Positions 18,844 to 28,646 of a stretch of DNA of 64,000 nucleotides are shown here, one piece after another (positions within the stretch are counted from its first letter, which is position 1; every line of letters begins with the position of its first letter). The position numbers and the translations under genes are program-made. The notes beneath the pieces were generated by a model, which ran no database searches, was not told where the DNA came from, and was given only the letters and a program-made list of their open reading frames with translations. This DNA is from Porticoccaceae bacterium (GTDB lineage: Bacteria > Pseudomonadota > Gammaproteobacteria > Pseudomonadales > Porticoccaceae), in NCBI GenBank assembly GCA_028822155.1, contig JAPKEJ010000004.1:22461-86460 (forward strand), in the 5' to 3' direction.

Positions 18844-20502
18844 ATGTTAATTAAATCAGCTGTAACCAACGCTCAAAAAAGAATGGGTATATCCACTGAG
18901 CAGCCGTCTCTGTCAGCGCAGTCAATACTGCAGATTTGGACTGAGGCAGTATCTGATTCGAGCTCTAGGCCCGCCTTCACCTGCTTGGGTCAAACGCTCA
19001 GCTATGGCGAGATAGACCAGTTGTCGCGGAGAGTCGCAAGTTACCTGCAGAAGCGTCTTAAGTTGCGGGCGGGCGATCGAATTGCAATTCAGCTCCCAAA
19101 TCTCATCCAATATCCGGTGGTCGCTATTGCTGCTATGAAGCTTGGTTTGGTGATTGTTAATACGAATCCGATGTATTCGGTTAGAGAGCTAGTGCATCAG
19201 TTTAATGACGCAGGCGTTAAGGCCGTTATAGTCCTTGATCAGTTTTATGACGTACTCTCAGAGGCTGTGTCTCAAACCAGTGTTGAGCATGTCATTGTTA
19301 CTCGTCCCCTAGATCTTATGCCCTCCTCAAAACGTGTATTACTCGGAGGATTAATGAGGTTGATGGGGAAGAGTCCTCGCATCAAAAATCCGGACGTTAT
19401 TGATTTTAAAGATTTGATAGCCGGAGGCACCAGTTATAGTAACCACAGGGCCTCAGTGAATGATATTTGTGCTTTGCAATATACCGGAGGCACTACTGGG
19501 GCCTCTAAGGGGGTTATGCTGACTCAGTCAAGCCTGACCGCTAATATCGCGCAGGCATTAGATGTTATATCGGTTACAGCTGAGCCGTTGACATACAGCA
19601 CCACCGTCTTACCTCTTCCTCTCTATCATATATATGCATTCTCACTGAGTATTGGCGTGCTGCCCGCTGTTCGAGGGCACTCGGTATTGATTCCTGACCC
19701 TCGTAATATTCCGCTATTTGTTAGTGCGATTAAGAAACTGGATATTCAGATATTTTGCGGTCTGAATTCCTTATTTGTGGGCCTATTAGAAAATAAAGAC
19801 TTCTGTAGGCTGGATTTTGGAGCTCTTAAAATAACGCTCTCTGGGGGGATGCCACTGATGAAGTCAGTAGCGGACCAATGGCAAGAAGTGACTGGCTGTA
19901 TTATTAGTGAGGGCTATGGAATGACCGAGTCCTCTCCGATCATTTCGATGAACCCGCCTGGCTTTGAGCGAATAGGCACTGCTGGTATACCCATTCCAGG
20001 GACAGAAATTAAGGTGGTTAATGAGACCGGAGAAGAGCAACAGGTTGATGGTGTTGGCGAGCTATGCATCAAAGGCGAGCAGGTTATGGCTGGGTATTGG
20101 AATCAGCCTGAGCAAACAGCTGAGACAATTGTTGATGGCTGGTTACATACCGGAGACGTCGTTAGAGTTGATGATCAGGGATACATTACGATCGTGGACC
20201 GCCTCAAAGATATGATCATCGTGTCGGGTTTTAATGTTTACCCAAACGAACTGGAACAGGTATTAACCTCCCACCCAGATGTTTCTCAGTGTGCCGCGGT
20301 GGGTATTCCTGATGACAAGGCAGGTGAGCTAGTGAAGATGTTTGTCGTAAAATCTAAGTCTTCGTTGACTGAGTCCAAAGTGATTGAGTTTTGTAAAAAG
20401 CATATGGCAGGTTATAAGGTTCCTAAAGTGGTGGAATTCCGTGAAGAATTGCCGATGACCAATGTGGGGAAGGTTTTGCGCAAAGACCTCAAGGGTCACT
20501 AG
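18844..20502 (+). CDS. fadD: Long-chain acyl-CoA synthetase FadD
   Basis: AMP-forming ligase that activates fatty acids to acyl-CoA for beta-oxidation or lipid synthesis; membrane-associated. The 552 residues align along their length with E. coli FadD (561). Visible motifs are the P-loop-like YTGGTTGASKGVML (about 213-226), LPLYHIYA, the adenylate motif EGYGMTESSP, GWLHTGDV, and the C-terminal hinge DRLKDMIIVSGFNVYPNELE with the catalytic lysine in NVGKVLRK. It is followed by a strong terminator. The ribosome site is weak (GTGATC before the ATG). Confidence 0.94.
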   Translation: MLIKSAVTNAQKRMGISTEQPSLSAQSILQIWTEAVSDSSSRPAFTCLGQTLSYGEIDQLSRRVASYLQKRLKLRAGDRIAIQLPNLIQYPVVAIAAMKLGLVIVNTNPMYSVRELVHQFNDAGVKAVIVLDQFYDVLSEAVSQTSVEHVIVTRPLDLMPSSKRVLLGGLMRLMGKSPRIKNPDVIDFKDLIAGGTSYSNHRASVNDICALQYTGGTTGASKGVMLTQSSLTANIAQALDVISVTAEPLTYSTTVLPLPLYHIYAFSLSIGVLPAVRGHSVLIPDPRNIPLFVSAIKKLDIQIFCGLNSLFVGLLENKDFCRLDFGALKITLSGGMPLMKSVADQWQEVTGCIISEGYGMTESSPIISMNPPGFERIGTAGIPIPGTEIKVVNETGEEQQVDGVGELCIKGEQVMAGYWNQPEQTAETIVDGWLHTGDVVRVDDQGYITIVDRLKDMIIVSGFNVYPNELEQVLTSHPDVSQCAAVGIPDDKAGELVKMFVVKSKSSLTESKVIEFCKKHMAGYKVPKVVEFREELPMTNVGKVLRKDLKGH

Positions 20503-20520
20503 GGAGGTAATGAACATAAA

Positions 20521-20548
20521 AAAACCGGGCGCTAATGCCCGGTTTTTT
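20521..20548. terminator. Bidirectional rho-independent terminator
   Basis: AAAACCGGGC (20521-20530), loop GCTAAT, and GCCCGGTTTT (20537-20546) form a ten-pair hairpin flanked by an A run on the left and a T run on the right. It can therefore end transcription both of fadD on the plus strand and of nhaB on the minus strand, which converge here. Confidence 0.93.
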
Positions 20549-20576
20549 TATGTCTATCTATCTACAAACTTAATTA

Positions 20577-22082
20577 CTAGAGCGCATAAACCACGCCGAG
20601 TAAGCCTACGCTGGTCAGCACGATAGTATAGGGGAAAGCCATAATAACCATCCGCATGTATGACAGCCTTATTAACGGCGCCAAGGCCGACGTCAATAGA
20701 AACAAGAAAGCCGCTTGCCCATTAGGTGTCGCTACACTAGGAAGATTAGTTCCGGTGTTAATTGCGACTACGAGCTTATCAAAGTGGTCACGAGAGATAT
20801 CGCCAGCATCAAAAACAGCCTTTACTTCGTTAATATACACCGTAGCGACAAACACATTGTCACTGATAGCTGATAGCAAACCGTTGGCTAAGAAAAAGAT
20901 GCCAGGCTGAACGGAAGGGTCTTGAGCCAAAACCCATGAGATAACTGGGGAAAACAGATGCTGTTCGTGAATCACTGCAACAATAGCGAAAAACACAACT
21001 AATAGGGCGGTAAAGGGCAATGCCTCCTCAAAAGCATGGCCAATACGGTGTTCTTCAGTAATGCCGTTAAAGGCAGTTAGAAGGATGATTACCATCAGGC
21101 CAATTAGTCCCACAGCTGCCCAATGGAAGGCTAAACCCATTACCAGAACAAAGGCGACAATTACCTGGACGATTAGAGCCGCTTTGTCATATTGCGTTCG
21201 TTTCCCGGCCTCATGATCGCTCGACTGTTGGAGTACATCACGCACCTCGTCTGGAAGCTGAGCACCATAACCAAATATCTTTAGCTTTTCTAACAGAACA
21301 CAGCATATTAGACCGGCTACTAGTACGGGCATGGTCACAGGCGCCATGCGCATGAAAAATTCAATAAATTCCCAGCCGGCTCTTTCTGCAATTAAAAGAT
21401 TTTGCGGCTCACCGACAGTAGTGCAGACACCGCCCAATGCAGTACCAACAGCCCCGTGCATGATTAGACTGCGCAAAAACGCCCTAAAATCCTCTAGGTT
21501 GGTTCTATGACTGCTCTTAAGCATCTCGTCATGGCTATGGTCATGATCTTCATCAATGATCTGTTTTCCTGACGCGACCTTGTGATAGACAGAGTAAAAG
21601 CCAACGGCTATTGTTATCAGCACGGCAGTGACGGTCAATGCATCTAAAAACGCAGATAGAAAAGCCCCTGAAAAGCAAAACAAAAAGGAAAGGGTCGTTT
21701 TCGACTTCACGCCGAGTAAAAGTTTGGTGAATACAAACAGAAGCATATCGCGCATGAAATAAATGCCCGCGACCATAAACATCAGTAACAAAATCACTTG
21801 AAGATTGCTAGCAACCTCTTGATAGACCGCTTCTGGGCTAGCCATGCCAAGAATAATGGCTTCAATCGCTAGCAAACCGCCGGGTTGCAGTGGGTAACAC
21901 TTTAATGCCATGGCTAGGGTAAAGATAAATTCAGCTATCAGGGCCCAACCAGTTATAAATGGACCGAACAGATAAAGCATGATGGGATTTAAGACGAGGA
22001 ATGCAATGATCGCGGCTTCATACCAATCAGGTGAATTACCTAAAAAGTTCTTTTTAAAAGCCTGAGATAGCGTTGGTGTCAT
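20577..22082 (-). CDS. nhaB: Sodium/proton antiporter NhaB
   Basis: Electrogenic Na+/H+ exchanger of the inner membrane that removes sodium. The 501 residues align with E. coli NhaB along the length: [15 protein letters not shown] near the start, [20 protein letters not shown] (about 50-69), then [15 protein letters not shown] and [20 protein letters not shown]. Roughly a dozen membrane helices are visible. A histidine-rich acidic stretch ([10 protein letters not shown], about 177-186) lies in a cytoplasmic loop and might sense pH or bind metal; that is inference. It is divergent from nudC and shares the fadD terminator. Confidence 0.94.
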   Translation of the reverse strand: MTPTLSQAFKKNFLGNSPDWYEAAIIAFLVLNPIMLYLFGPFITGWALIAEFIFTLAMALKCYPLQPGGLLAIEAIILGMASPEAVYQEVASNLQVILLLMFMVAGIYFMRDMLLFVFTKLLLGVKSKTTLSFLFCFSGAFLSAFLDALTVTAVLITIAVGFYSVYHKVASGKQIIDEDHDHSHDEMLKSSHRTNLEDFRAFLRSLIMHGAVGTALGGVCTTVGEPQNLLIAERAGWEFIEFFMRMAPVTMPVLVAGLICCVLLEKLKIFGYGAQLPDEVRDVLQQSSDHEAGKRTQYDKAALIVQVIVAFVLVMGLAFHWAAVGLIGLMVIILLTAFNGITEEHRIGHAFEEALPFTALLVVFFAIVAVIHEQHLFSPVISWVLAQDPSVQPGIFFLANGLLSAISDNVFVATVYINEVKAVFDAGDISRDHFDKLVVAINTGTNLPSVATPNGQAAFLFLLTSALAPLIRLSYMRMVIMAFPYTIVLTSVGLLGVVYAL

Positions 22083-22254
22083 CTATGAATTCCTTTTGTG
22101 TTTTGTAGGTAAAATAAACCTATTTGGCGCAGTTATGAAGGTAATTTACAAGTCAGGACAGTAAAACATCTTTGTTAACCATGCTAGACTTGACTCACTT
22201 CCTAATAGCCGCAAACCTTATCTTTACTCCTTGGTTTTTGCAAGGGGTGTAGAT

Positions 22255-22273
22255 TAAATTTGAATCAAATTTA
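22255..22273. promoter_or_regulatory. Perfect 19-bp inverted repeat, probable repressor operator before nudC
   Basis: TAAATTTGA (22255-22263), central A, and TCAAATTTA (22265-22273) are perfect reverse complements. The repeat covers a possible -10 (TTAAAT, 22254-22259) placed 17 bases after TTGGTT (22231-22236), and ends 14 bases before the nudC GTG. The symmetric half-sites suggest a dimeric repressor of MarR or TetR kind; no such regulator gene is in the window. The site lies in the gap shared with nhaB and might act on both genes. Confidence 0.6.
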
Positions 22274-22287
22274 GAGGCATAATTGTA

Positions 22288-23142
22288 GTGCTCGCACCTT
22301 CATCTCTTAAAGGCTTCTACGCTAGCTCAATACCCATTGGCAGTGATAATAAGTGGATAGTCGCGGTAATTGAGGGGGATGTGCTAGTACCTTCGCATAA
22401 CTCTCTTGGGCCGACCTCTGTCGCGATTAATAGCGCGCAGGCTGACGGACTTAAATTTTTCCGTGAACGTAGTCTTTGTATTGGGCAATGGCAGGGAATT
22501 GACTGTGAAGTGTGGGAGTTGATTCCAGAGGCGGCATTAAGCGATGGATTTGTGAGAGTCGAATTACGTTCATTGCTGGCGCAATCAGGAGACGCAGAAT
22601 TTTCACTGACTTGCCGTGCGTTACAACTTTTAGATTGGCAGGCTAAGCATAAGTTTTGTGGTGCCTGTGGAGGGCCTAATCAAGCCTCTGAGACAGAGCA
22701 TGCATTTCAGTGCGATCCTTGTGACATTAGGCAATATCCGAGAATATCACCCTGTGTCATTGTGGCGGTTGTTAAGGATGATAAATGTCTATTTGCTCGG
22801 CACCCTAATTGGCCCGAAAACAGATTTAGTACACTTGCCGGGTTTATCGAGGCTGGCGAGAGCGCAGAGCAGGCTCTGCATCGTGAAGTTTTCGAAGAGG
22901 TCGGTATTGAAATTGAGAATATACGATATGTCGGTAGCCAGGCTTGGCCATACCCTGGCCAGTTAATGCTTGGCTATATAGCTGACGCTAAGACGGATAA
23001 CATTACAATTGACGGTGTGGAGATAGCTGAGGCAAACTGGCATAGGTATGACAAGCTGCCAGAAGTTATCGCGCCGCCTACGATAATGGCTGGACGCTTG
23101 ATCGAGCAGTTTGTGTTGGAATCAAAAGCTAAGTACGACTAA
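22288..23142 (+). CDS. nudC: NAD(H) pyrophosphatase / RNA decapping Nudix hydrolase NudC
   Basis: Hydrolyses NADH to NMNH and AMP and removes NAD caps from RNA 5' ends. The 284 residues contain an N-terminal domain, a four-cysteine zinc site (C124, C127, C142, C145), and a complete Nudix box GFIEAGESAEQALHREVFEE (185-204, continuing VGI). The family signature after the box is usually SQPWPFPxS; here it reads SQAWPYPGQ (217-225), a deviation at three positions. The start is GTG, set by the frame and the AGAGG site upstream. It lies just downstream of a 19-bp inverted repeat. Confidence 0.93.
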   Translation: MLAPSSLKGFYASSIPIGSDNKWIVAVIEGDVLVPSHNSLGPTSVAINSAQADGLKFFRERSLCIGQWQGIDCEVWELIPEAALSDGFVRVELRSLLAQSGDAEFSLTCRALQLLDWQAKHKFCGACGGPNQASETEHAFQCDPCDIRQYPRISPCVIVAVVKDDKCLFARHPNWPENRFSTLAGFIEAGESAEQALHREVFEEVGIEIENIRYVGSQAWPYPGQLMLGYIADAKTDNITIDGVEIAEANWHRYDKLPEVIAPPTIMAGRLIEQFVLESKAKYD

Positions 23143-23213
23143 TAATAGTGATATTGATTGGCCTATTAGAGGTCGGTCAAATTTGAAGCAATATTTATTA
23201 TTTGGAGATTAAT

Positions 23214-24293
23214 TTGGAATTTTTATTTGAATACGGGCTATTTTTTGCCAAAGTCGCGACGATGTTGATTGCCTTTATGGTGATCATTAGTGTCATCGTC
23301 AGTGCGAGCCAAAGAAATAAGATTGGCCCAGGGAAAGGCCATCTGGAGATTATCCCTCTGAATCCGCAGTTTGAGGAGCTTAAAGAAACCATGTTGTTGG
23401 CAACAACTGATGAGGCCCAGCAAAAGGCCGAAGAGAAAAAACTGCACAAAGCCAAAAAGAAGCAGATTTCTGCCGATAAAAAAGCTGCTAAGCGGGCGAC
23501 TATCGCCCCTGAAAGTAGTGAGATACAGGTCAAGAGTAAAGTGTTCGTACTCAACTTTAATGGCAATATAAGTGCGGCAGCTGTGGAACACCTGCGCGAG
23601 GAGATTACCGCGATCCTCACTCTAGCCAACAGTAATGATGAAGTTCTATTGAAACTTGAAAGTCCCGGCGGGATGGTACACAGCTACGGTTTGGCCAGTA
23701 GTCAACTGGACAGGTTGCGTAAGAAGAATATTCCTCTCACAGTGTGTGTAGACAAAGTTGCCGCCAGTGGAGGTTATATGATGGCGTGTGTGGCCGATAA
23801 GATTCTCGCGGCACCCTTTGCGATTATAGGGTCGATTGGTGTAGTGGCTCAGATTCCAAATTTTAACAAGCTATTGAAAAAGCATGATGTGGAGTTTGAA
23901 ATGTTGACAGCTGGTGAGCATAAGCGAACCTTGACCATGTTTGGTGAAAATACCGATAAGGGTCGTGAAAAGTTTGTCGAAGAACTAGAAGATACTCACC
24001 AGCTATTTAAAGACTATGTTTCTGAGCGTCGCTCCCAAGTGGATATTGATAAAATTGCCACTGGCGAAATTTGGTTCGGTTCCAGAGCTTTATCGATGTC
24101 GCTTGTGGATGACATCCAGACTAGCGACGAATACTTAGTCTCTCGAATTGAGCAAGCTGATGTATTCGAGGTGGCCTATGTGTTTAAGAAAAAACTTCAT
24201 GAACGGTTAGGCCTAGCGGCAGAAGAAAGCGCTGACAGATTGTTAGTTCGATGGTGGGCAAGGCTGACGCAAGATTCCAATCGACGTCTTTAG
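23214..24293 (+). CDS. sohB: Inner-membrane serine peptidase SohB (S49 family)
   Basis: Signal-peptide-peptidase-like protease of the inner membrane. The start is a TTG at 23214, chosen because GGAG lies six bases upstream and the resulting MEFLFEYGLFFAK matches E. coli SohB MELLSEYGLFLAK; a TTG at 23202 would add four unmatched residues. The 359 residues have one N-terminal membrane segment (about 9-28), a Lys/Ala-rich charged linker, and the S49 domain with catalytic Ser185 in AASGGYMMA and Lys237 in GEHKRTLT, plus ESPGGMVHSYG. It is monocistronic and converges on the Kef-type gene with a six-base gap. Confidence 0.94.
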   Translation: MEFLFEYGLFFAKVATMLIAFMVIISVIVSASQRNKIGPGKGHLEIIPLNPQFEELKETMLLATTDEAQQKAEEKKLHKAKKKQISADKKAAKRATIAPESSEIQVKSKVFVLNFNGNISAAAVEHLREEITAILTLANSNDEVLLKLESPGGMVHSYGLASSQLDRLRKKNIPLTVCVDKVAASGGYMMACVADKILAAPFAIIGSIGVVAQIPNFNKLLKKHDVEFEMLTAGEHKRTLTMFGENTDKGREKFVEELEDTHQLFKDYVSERRSQVDIDKIATGEIWFGSRALSMSLVDDIQTSDEYLVSRIEQADVFEVAYVFKKKLHERLGLAAEESADRLLVRWWARLTQDSNRRL

Positions 24294-24299
24294 CTCCTG

Positions 24300-25475
24300 T
24301 TAGTCTCGGCGAAGCTTGTCACTTATTGCAATTGGGCTTGGGAAGTTAAGCACCACGATATAGCTTGAGACTAGGAAAGTAAGAATTGCAGTGGCCTGTA
24401 TTAAGTGAGAAGAATGGGAACCTATCAATCCCGTGTTGAAAGCGAGGTAGGCTATCATTAGTGAAAATTCACTATTTTGGCCTAACCTAAATCCTATATC
24501 CCAAGCTAGGCTCTCGGTTTCGCTCTGATTTTTCAATAGCCAATGATAGATAAGCGGTTTAATTACTAACATCAGTGCCGCTAATACACAGGCTGCTATC
24601 GCGATGTTAGGGATCAGTGAAAGATTAAAACCGCTGCCGAGCGAAAAGAAAAACAAAATCAAAAAGAAGTCCCTGAGCGGTTTTAGATTAAGCGCGATGT
24701 ATTGGGAAATAGGGCTTGTCGCGATAGATATGCCAGCGATAAATGCGCCTATTTCACGAGACAGGCCTGAATACTCTGCCAACTCTGCAATGCCCAAACA
24801 CCATCCTAATGCCAGTAAGAAGACGTACTCTCCAATTCGGTCAAACCTCGAGAACAGAGGCTGTAAGACCACTTTTACTGCGAGAAAGGAGCCGCCGACT
24901 AGCGCAGGCAAGGCAATAAGACTCTTTCCTAGGGGCAGCAGATTACCGCTAGTTATGTCCCCAGAGATAAGCAATAGCAACACAAAAATAGCCAAAAAAT
25001 CCTGCATCAAGAGCATGCCAACCATTAGCTCACCAGAGTGTTTATGGTGTAGTGCCGTAGTGGGTAATAGTTTGATTCCAATGATGGTGCTTGAGAACAT
25101 CATTGCAACACCAATAATAATATTCTCAATCATCGAGTAACCAAAAAGATTCCCAACGGCAAAACCAACAAGCGCAAAGAGACTCGAGCTAATGAGTGTT
25201 ACGTGCGTGACTTCACGCAGAACCCTCCATAGAACTTGGGGTTGCATATCCAAACCCAGTAAGAACAATAAAAATATGATTCCTACGCTACCAATTTGGC
25301 CGATCAGTTCAACGTCCGATACCCAGCCCAAGCCATAAGGCCCTATGACCGCACCCAGCACGATATAGGCTACTAAAAGCGGTTGGCGCCCGAATAGCGC
25401 AAGCGAAGCCATTACCGCGCCTCCAGTGAAGATAAGAAAGAAGAGCTGTATCAGATCGTTATGCATACTGTCCAT
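24300..25475 (-). CDS. Kef-type cation/proton antiporter membrane subunit (CPA2)
   Basis: 391-residue membrane protein of the monovalent cation:proton antiporter-2 family, with about 12 hydrophobic helices. Family traits are the early LVAYIVLGAVIGPYGLGWV and the later helix with GLSREIGAFIAGISIATS. It lacks the C-terminal TrkA-N nucleotide-binding domain of KefB and KefC, so regulation by glutathione or NAD is not expected; substrate (K+ or Na+) cannot be told from sequence. The ATG at 25475 could be replaced by a second Met at residue 4. It is monocistronic. Confidence 0.87.
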   Translation of the reverse strand: MDSMHNDLIQLFFLIFTGGAVMASLALFGRQPLLVAYIVLGAVIGPYGLGWVSDVELIGQIGSVGIIFLLFLLGLDMQPQVLWRVLREVTHVTLISSSLFALVGFAVGNLFGYSMIENIIIGVAMMFSSTIIGIKLLPTTALHHKHSGELMVGMLLMQDFLAIFVLLLLISGDITSGNLLPLGKSLIALPALVGGSFLAVKVVLQPLFSRFDRIGEYVFLLALGWCLGIAELAEYSGLSREIGAFIAGISIATSPISQYIALNLKPLRDFFLILFFFSLGSGFNLSLIPNIAIAACVLAALMLVIKPLIYHWLLKNQSETESLAWDIGFRLGQNSEFSLMIAYLAFNTGLIGSHSSHLIQATAILTFLVSSYIVVLNFPSPIAISDKLRRD

Positions 25476-25786
25476 CGTTTAATTAAAGAGTGTATTATCA
25501 CGCTAACTAGCGACTGATTTTGGCTGGGACTATCAATTTTTGCCATTATAGTTAGGTATCGTTTGCCAAGGCAGAACGGCGTTTGTTACCTGCTAATGCA
25601 CATTTCGAGGAGCTATAGTCTAAAGATCAGCTTATGTAATCACAAGGCCGTAGTCGACCTTATGACTATTATTGTTATCTTAAGTCTGTGCTAGTCTTTA
25701 TTGTAAAAATGAACGTAACACAAAGCGAGACAGTTCGGTGATTGATTGTTAAAATGCCGACCTCCAAAATTATTAGGCGTTTAGCA
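25476..25786. other. Gene-free gap between the Kef-type gene and the small ORF
   Basis: 311 bases between divergent genes. It should hold the promoter of the antiporter (minus strand) and that of the small ORF/nadA (plus strand). I see short imperfect repeats such as AGGTA (25555-25559) with TACCT (25587-25591) but no convincing riboswitch, tRNA or terminator. Confidence 0.4.
25727..25755 (+). promoter_or_regulatory. Possible sigma-70 promoter for the small ORF and nadA
   Basis: GAGACA (25727-25732), a 17-base spacer and TAAAAT (25750-25755) make a plausible promoter, with a predicted start near 25762, 25 bases before the small ORF. Each box matches consensus in four or five of six positions. 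Confidence 0.4.
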
Positions 25787-25903
25787 ATGACAGACAACAA
25801 TACTCCGCAGGAAAGTAATGATTCAACGGCCGATGCTATCGCGGCTGTAGCGATATTACTTATTATAGTGACGGCCGTTGTTTATTGGCTTTCTGGATTT
25901 TAG
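25787..25903 (+). CDS. 38-residue small membrane protein upstream of nadA
   Basis: An ATG-started frame encodes [20 protein letters not shown] followed by a hydrophobic helix (about 19-35, [17 protein letters not shown]) and a short SGF end. The polar Asn/Asp/Ser-rich start, single membrane helix and Trp-Leu-Ser-Gly tail resemble a real single-pass small protein rather than chance; proteins of this shape occur in other gammaproteobacteria as I recall, but I cannot name it. It ends 25 bases before the nadA ATG, so the two are probably one operon. The ribosome site is weak (AGGCG). It is too short for most gene finders. Confidence 0.6.
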   Translation: MTDNNTPQESNDSTADAIAAVAILLIIVTAVVYWLSGF

Positions 25904-25928
25904 ATTCAAGGACGGAGGCCCGTCAATA

Positions 25929-26999
25929 ATGCCTATGCAGCAGCACAATGCAGAAATAGTAGTAGAGAATGAGCGTCGCATCGTCGAAGAGTACCTCAAT
26001 AGGGTGCCTTTGGTTGATAGCACCAATACGTCTGAGATCAAAATTCTTAAAGAAAAAATAAAATCCTTATTGGCATCTAAAAATACCGTCCTGATTGCTC
26101 ATTATTATACCGACTCACTGATTCAAGAGCTTGCAGAGGAAACTGGCGGTATAGTGTCCGATTCACTGGAAATGGCTCGCTTCGGCAATACTCATAATGC
26201 ACAGACACTGGTTGTCGCGGGCGTTAAGTTTATGGGTGAAACAGCCAAAATTCTGACGCCACACAAGCGGGTATTAATGCCAACCCTTGAGGCAACTTGC
26301 TCACTAGACATTGGCTGTCCAGCTGATGAATTCTCCGCGTTTTGTGACCAGCACCCAGACCGCACAGTGGTGGTCTATGCAAATACATCAGCGGCAGTTA
26401 AAGCTCGTGCTGATTGGGTGGTTACTTCGAGCATTGCGCTTGATGTTATTGATTATCTTGATAGTCAGGGTAAAAAAATTCTCTGGGCGCCAGATAAATA
26501 TCTGGGCAGTTATGTCCAAAAGAAAACTGGCGCAGACATGCTTCTTTGGGATGGCAGCTGTATTGTCCATGAAGAGTTCAAGGCCAAGGGGATTTTAGAT
26601 CTGAAAAAAATCTATCCTGACGCTGCAGTCCTCGTTCATCCAGAATCGCCGGACTCAGTGGTGAGTATTGCTGATGTCACTGGGTCTACCTCACAGCTCA
26701 TTAGTGCGGCGGTGGATTTACCCAACAAGCAACTCATTGTGGCCACAGATCAGGGTATTTTTTATAAAATGCAGCAAGCTGTCCCCGATAAGCAGCTGCT
26801 TATAGCGCCTACAGGTGGCAGTGGGGCGACTTGTCGAAGCTGCGCCAGCTGTCCCTGGATGGGTATGAATAGCTTGACAAACTTACTAGCATGCCTAGAA
26901 AGCGGCAGTAATGAGGTGTTTGTCGATCCTGAGATTGCCGAGCTTGCCATTCAGTCTCTTGACAGAATGATGCAATTTAAAGCGCGCCAGCTGGCCTAG
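25929..26999 (+). CDS. nadA: Quinolinate synthase NadA
   Basis: [4Fe-4S] enzyme that condenses iminoaspartate with dihydroxyacetone phosphate to quinolinate in NAD synthesis. The frame is open from 25878, but GGAGG (25914-25918) lies ten bases before the ATG at 25929, and the extra residues would overlap the small ORF; the chosen start gives 356 residues. Motifs seen are [28 protein letters not shown], and cluster cysteines in [17 protein letters not shown] and [13 protein letters not shown]. The stop interlocks with that of bepA in a shared CTAG. nadB is not in the window. Confidence 0.95.
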   Translation: MPMQQHNAEIVVENERRIVEEYLNRVPLVDSTNTSEIKILKEKIKSLLASKNTVLIAHYYTDSLIQELAEETGGIVSDSLEMARFGNTHNAQTLVVAGVKFMGETAKILTPHKRVLMPTLEATCSLDIGCPADEFSAFCDQHPDRTVVVYANTSAAVKARADWVVTSSIALDVIDYLDSQGKKILWAPDKYLGSYVQKKTGADMLLWDGSCIVHEEFKAKGILDLKKIYPDAAVLVHPESPDSVVSIADVTGSTSQLISAAVDLPNKQLIVATDQGIFYKMQQAVPDKQLLIAPTGGSGATCRSCASCPWMGMNSLTNLLACLESGSNEVFVDPEIAELAIQSLDRMMQFKARQLA

Positions 27000-28444
27000 A
27001 GACGCTTCGCTTTTTCTTCCATTGAAACCACATCTCGAAGTCGTTGACTAACAATGGATGAACGCTTGAAATCAGCAGTTAGCAGTTTTCCCGCCAGTCC
27101 CAGTTGCTCTCTTGCTAGGTCAAAAGCGCCCACCAAAATAAAGTACTCAGCACGAGCTTCATGAACCCCTGATATATTGCCGGCTAGGCCACGCACCTCT
27201 GCTAGACGATACCAAAGCATAGGGTCTTCCGGACGACTGCGAGTGAGCGTAGTCAATACCTCGGCTGACTTTTCGTATTGATGATCTTGCCAGAGAATCT
27301 CACTTTCTATCGCCATTAGAGGGTAGTTATTAGGTGTTAGAGTCAATAGTCGATCTATCTTGAAAAGTGCTGTTGAGTAGTTTTCTTGCGCTAAATTTAG
27401 CTCTAAGTCGGTATATTGATAGGCGATTTGGCGGGGATGCTTTTTCAGAAGCGCTGAGATAAGTCTCTCAGCCTTCTTTAGTTGGCCTGAGTTCATATAA
27501 GCCAATACCAGACCATAGTTCGCCGCGTCAGGGCGTAACGTGTTGCTATCAAGTTCACTTTGAAATTTCGTGATGCTATCTTTGTTGCTAGTATCCATGG
27601 AAACTATCGCCCGAGCTCGCATCAGGTAATAGTCTGGTTGATCAAGGTAGTGACGCATTGCGCTGCCCATAGCGCGACCTCGCGCATCAGCGATGCGCTT
27701 TTCAGTTACCGGGTGAGTTAGAAGGAATTCAGGGACACGGCTACCAGAATATCGTGTTTTCATCAGCAAAGTTTCAAACATATCGCCAGCAGCCGAAGGA
27801 TCACGACCTGATCGCTCCATTGTCTGCAATCCTATTCGGTCCGCTTCTTGCTCGTTTGATCTGCTGTATTTCAGTCGGCTGTTCGAGGCATAGGCCTGGC
27901 TTGCGCTCATCGCGGCTAATCCGGCATCACCCCCAACCGTTGCGGCGACAACAAGGCCCGCTAAAAGTCCTGCGAGGCTCACCATTGTTGATGCTCTCTG
28001 CGCTTCAAGCCCTCGAGCAAAGTGCCGCTGGCTTAAATGGGCCAATTCGTGTGCCAACACCGAGACCATTTGATCTTCATTCTCTGCAAAGGCGAATAAT
28101 CCGGTGTGGATACCAACGATACCACCTGGGACGGCAAATGCGTTCATAGTAGGGTTTTTTATAATAACCAGCTCTAGATCAGGATCTTCGAGGTCGCTGA
28201 ACACAGCCAAATTGTAAATTAGCTCTTCGAAATAGAGTTGCATCAAAGGATCATCGTATTCTCTAACGCGGCTGCGGAAAACTTTCAACCAGGTCCGGCC
28301 GAGCTGGTACTCTTGTTGCTTGGAAACTATCCCAGAGCTACTGTCACCAAGCAGAGGCAATTCAATCTCTTTTGCCTGTAAGGAGTTAGTCGGAATTAAA
28401 AAGCACCAGCATGCCAATAGGAGTGTGTTAAAAAGTCTTAGCAT
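26996..28444 (-). CDS. bepA: Periplasmic M48 metallopeptidase with TPR domain (BepA/YfgC)
   Basis: Periplasmic chaperone-protease that helps assemble LptD and other outer-membrane proteins and degrades stalled ones. The 482 residues (E. coli BepA 487) have a signal peptide (about 1-24), the M48 domain with zinc motif HELAH (132-136) and the third ligand in [10 protein letters not shown], then a C-terminal TPR region (about 270-470). It is single-gene, divergent from perM, and fits with bamC elsewhere in the window as part of outer-membrane assembly. Confidence 0.92.
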   Translation of the reverse strand: MLRLFNTLLLACWCFLIPTNSLQAKEIELPLLGDSSSGIVSKQQEYQLGRTWLKVFRSRVREYDDPLMQLYFEELIYNLAVFSDLEDPDLELVIIKNPTMNAFAVPGGIVGIHTGLFAFAENEDQMVSVLAHELAHLSQRHFARGLEAQRASTMVSLAGLLAGLVVAATVGGDAGLAAMSASQAYASNSRLKYSRSNEQEADRIGLQTMERSGRDPSAAGDMFETLLMKTRYSGSRVPEFLLTHPVTEKRIADARGRAMGSAMRHYLDQPDYYLMRARAIVSMDTSNKDSITKFQSELDSNTLRPDAANYGLVLAYMNSGQLKKAERLISALLKKHPRQIAYQYTDLELNLAQENYSTALFKIDRLLTLTPNNYPLMAIESEILWQDHQYEKSAEVLTTLTRSRPEDPMLWYRLAEVRGLAGNISGVHEARAEYFILVGAFDLAREQLGLAGKLLTADFKRSSIVSQRLRDVVSMEEKAKRL

Positions 28445-28646
28445 ATGTGGAGTTTAGTCCTTTGTGCTGTGGTTGGCTGTAAGGTTCAAGCATACACGGG
28501 GGATTTAAAAATTCTACTATTTTGGAAAATAATATCTAGAGATTTGACAGTTGAAACTTCGACTCGTTTCATGTCTTATAAAGCTTTATACTAAATTTTC
28601 TGAAATAAGCTGGTTTTTATTGAACAGTTATTCTCAAGGAACTTTC

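Noticed and set aside
24604..25140. 178-residue plus-strand frame inside the Kef-type gene
   Set aside because: Antisense to a clear membrane protein gene; Lys/Ser/Pro-rich composition is that of a shadow frame.
25878..25928. Longer NadA start
   Set aside because: It overlaps the small ORF, is not NadA-like, and the GGAGG ribosome site points to the ATG at 25929.
27754..28149. 131-residue plus-strand frame inside bepA
   Set aside because: Shadow frame antisense to the M48 protease domain, with no family resemblance.
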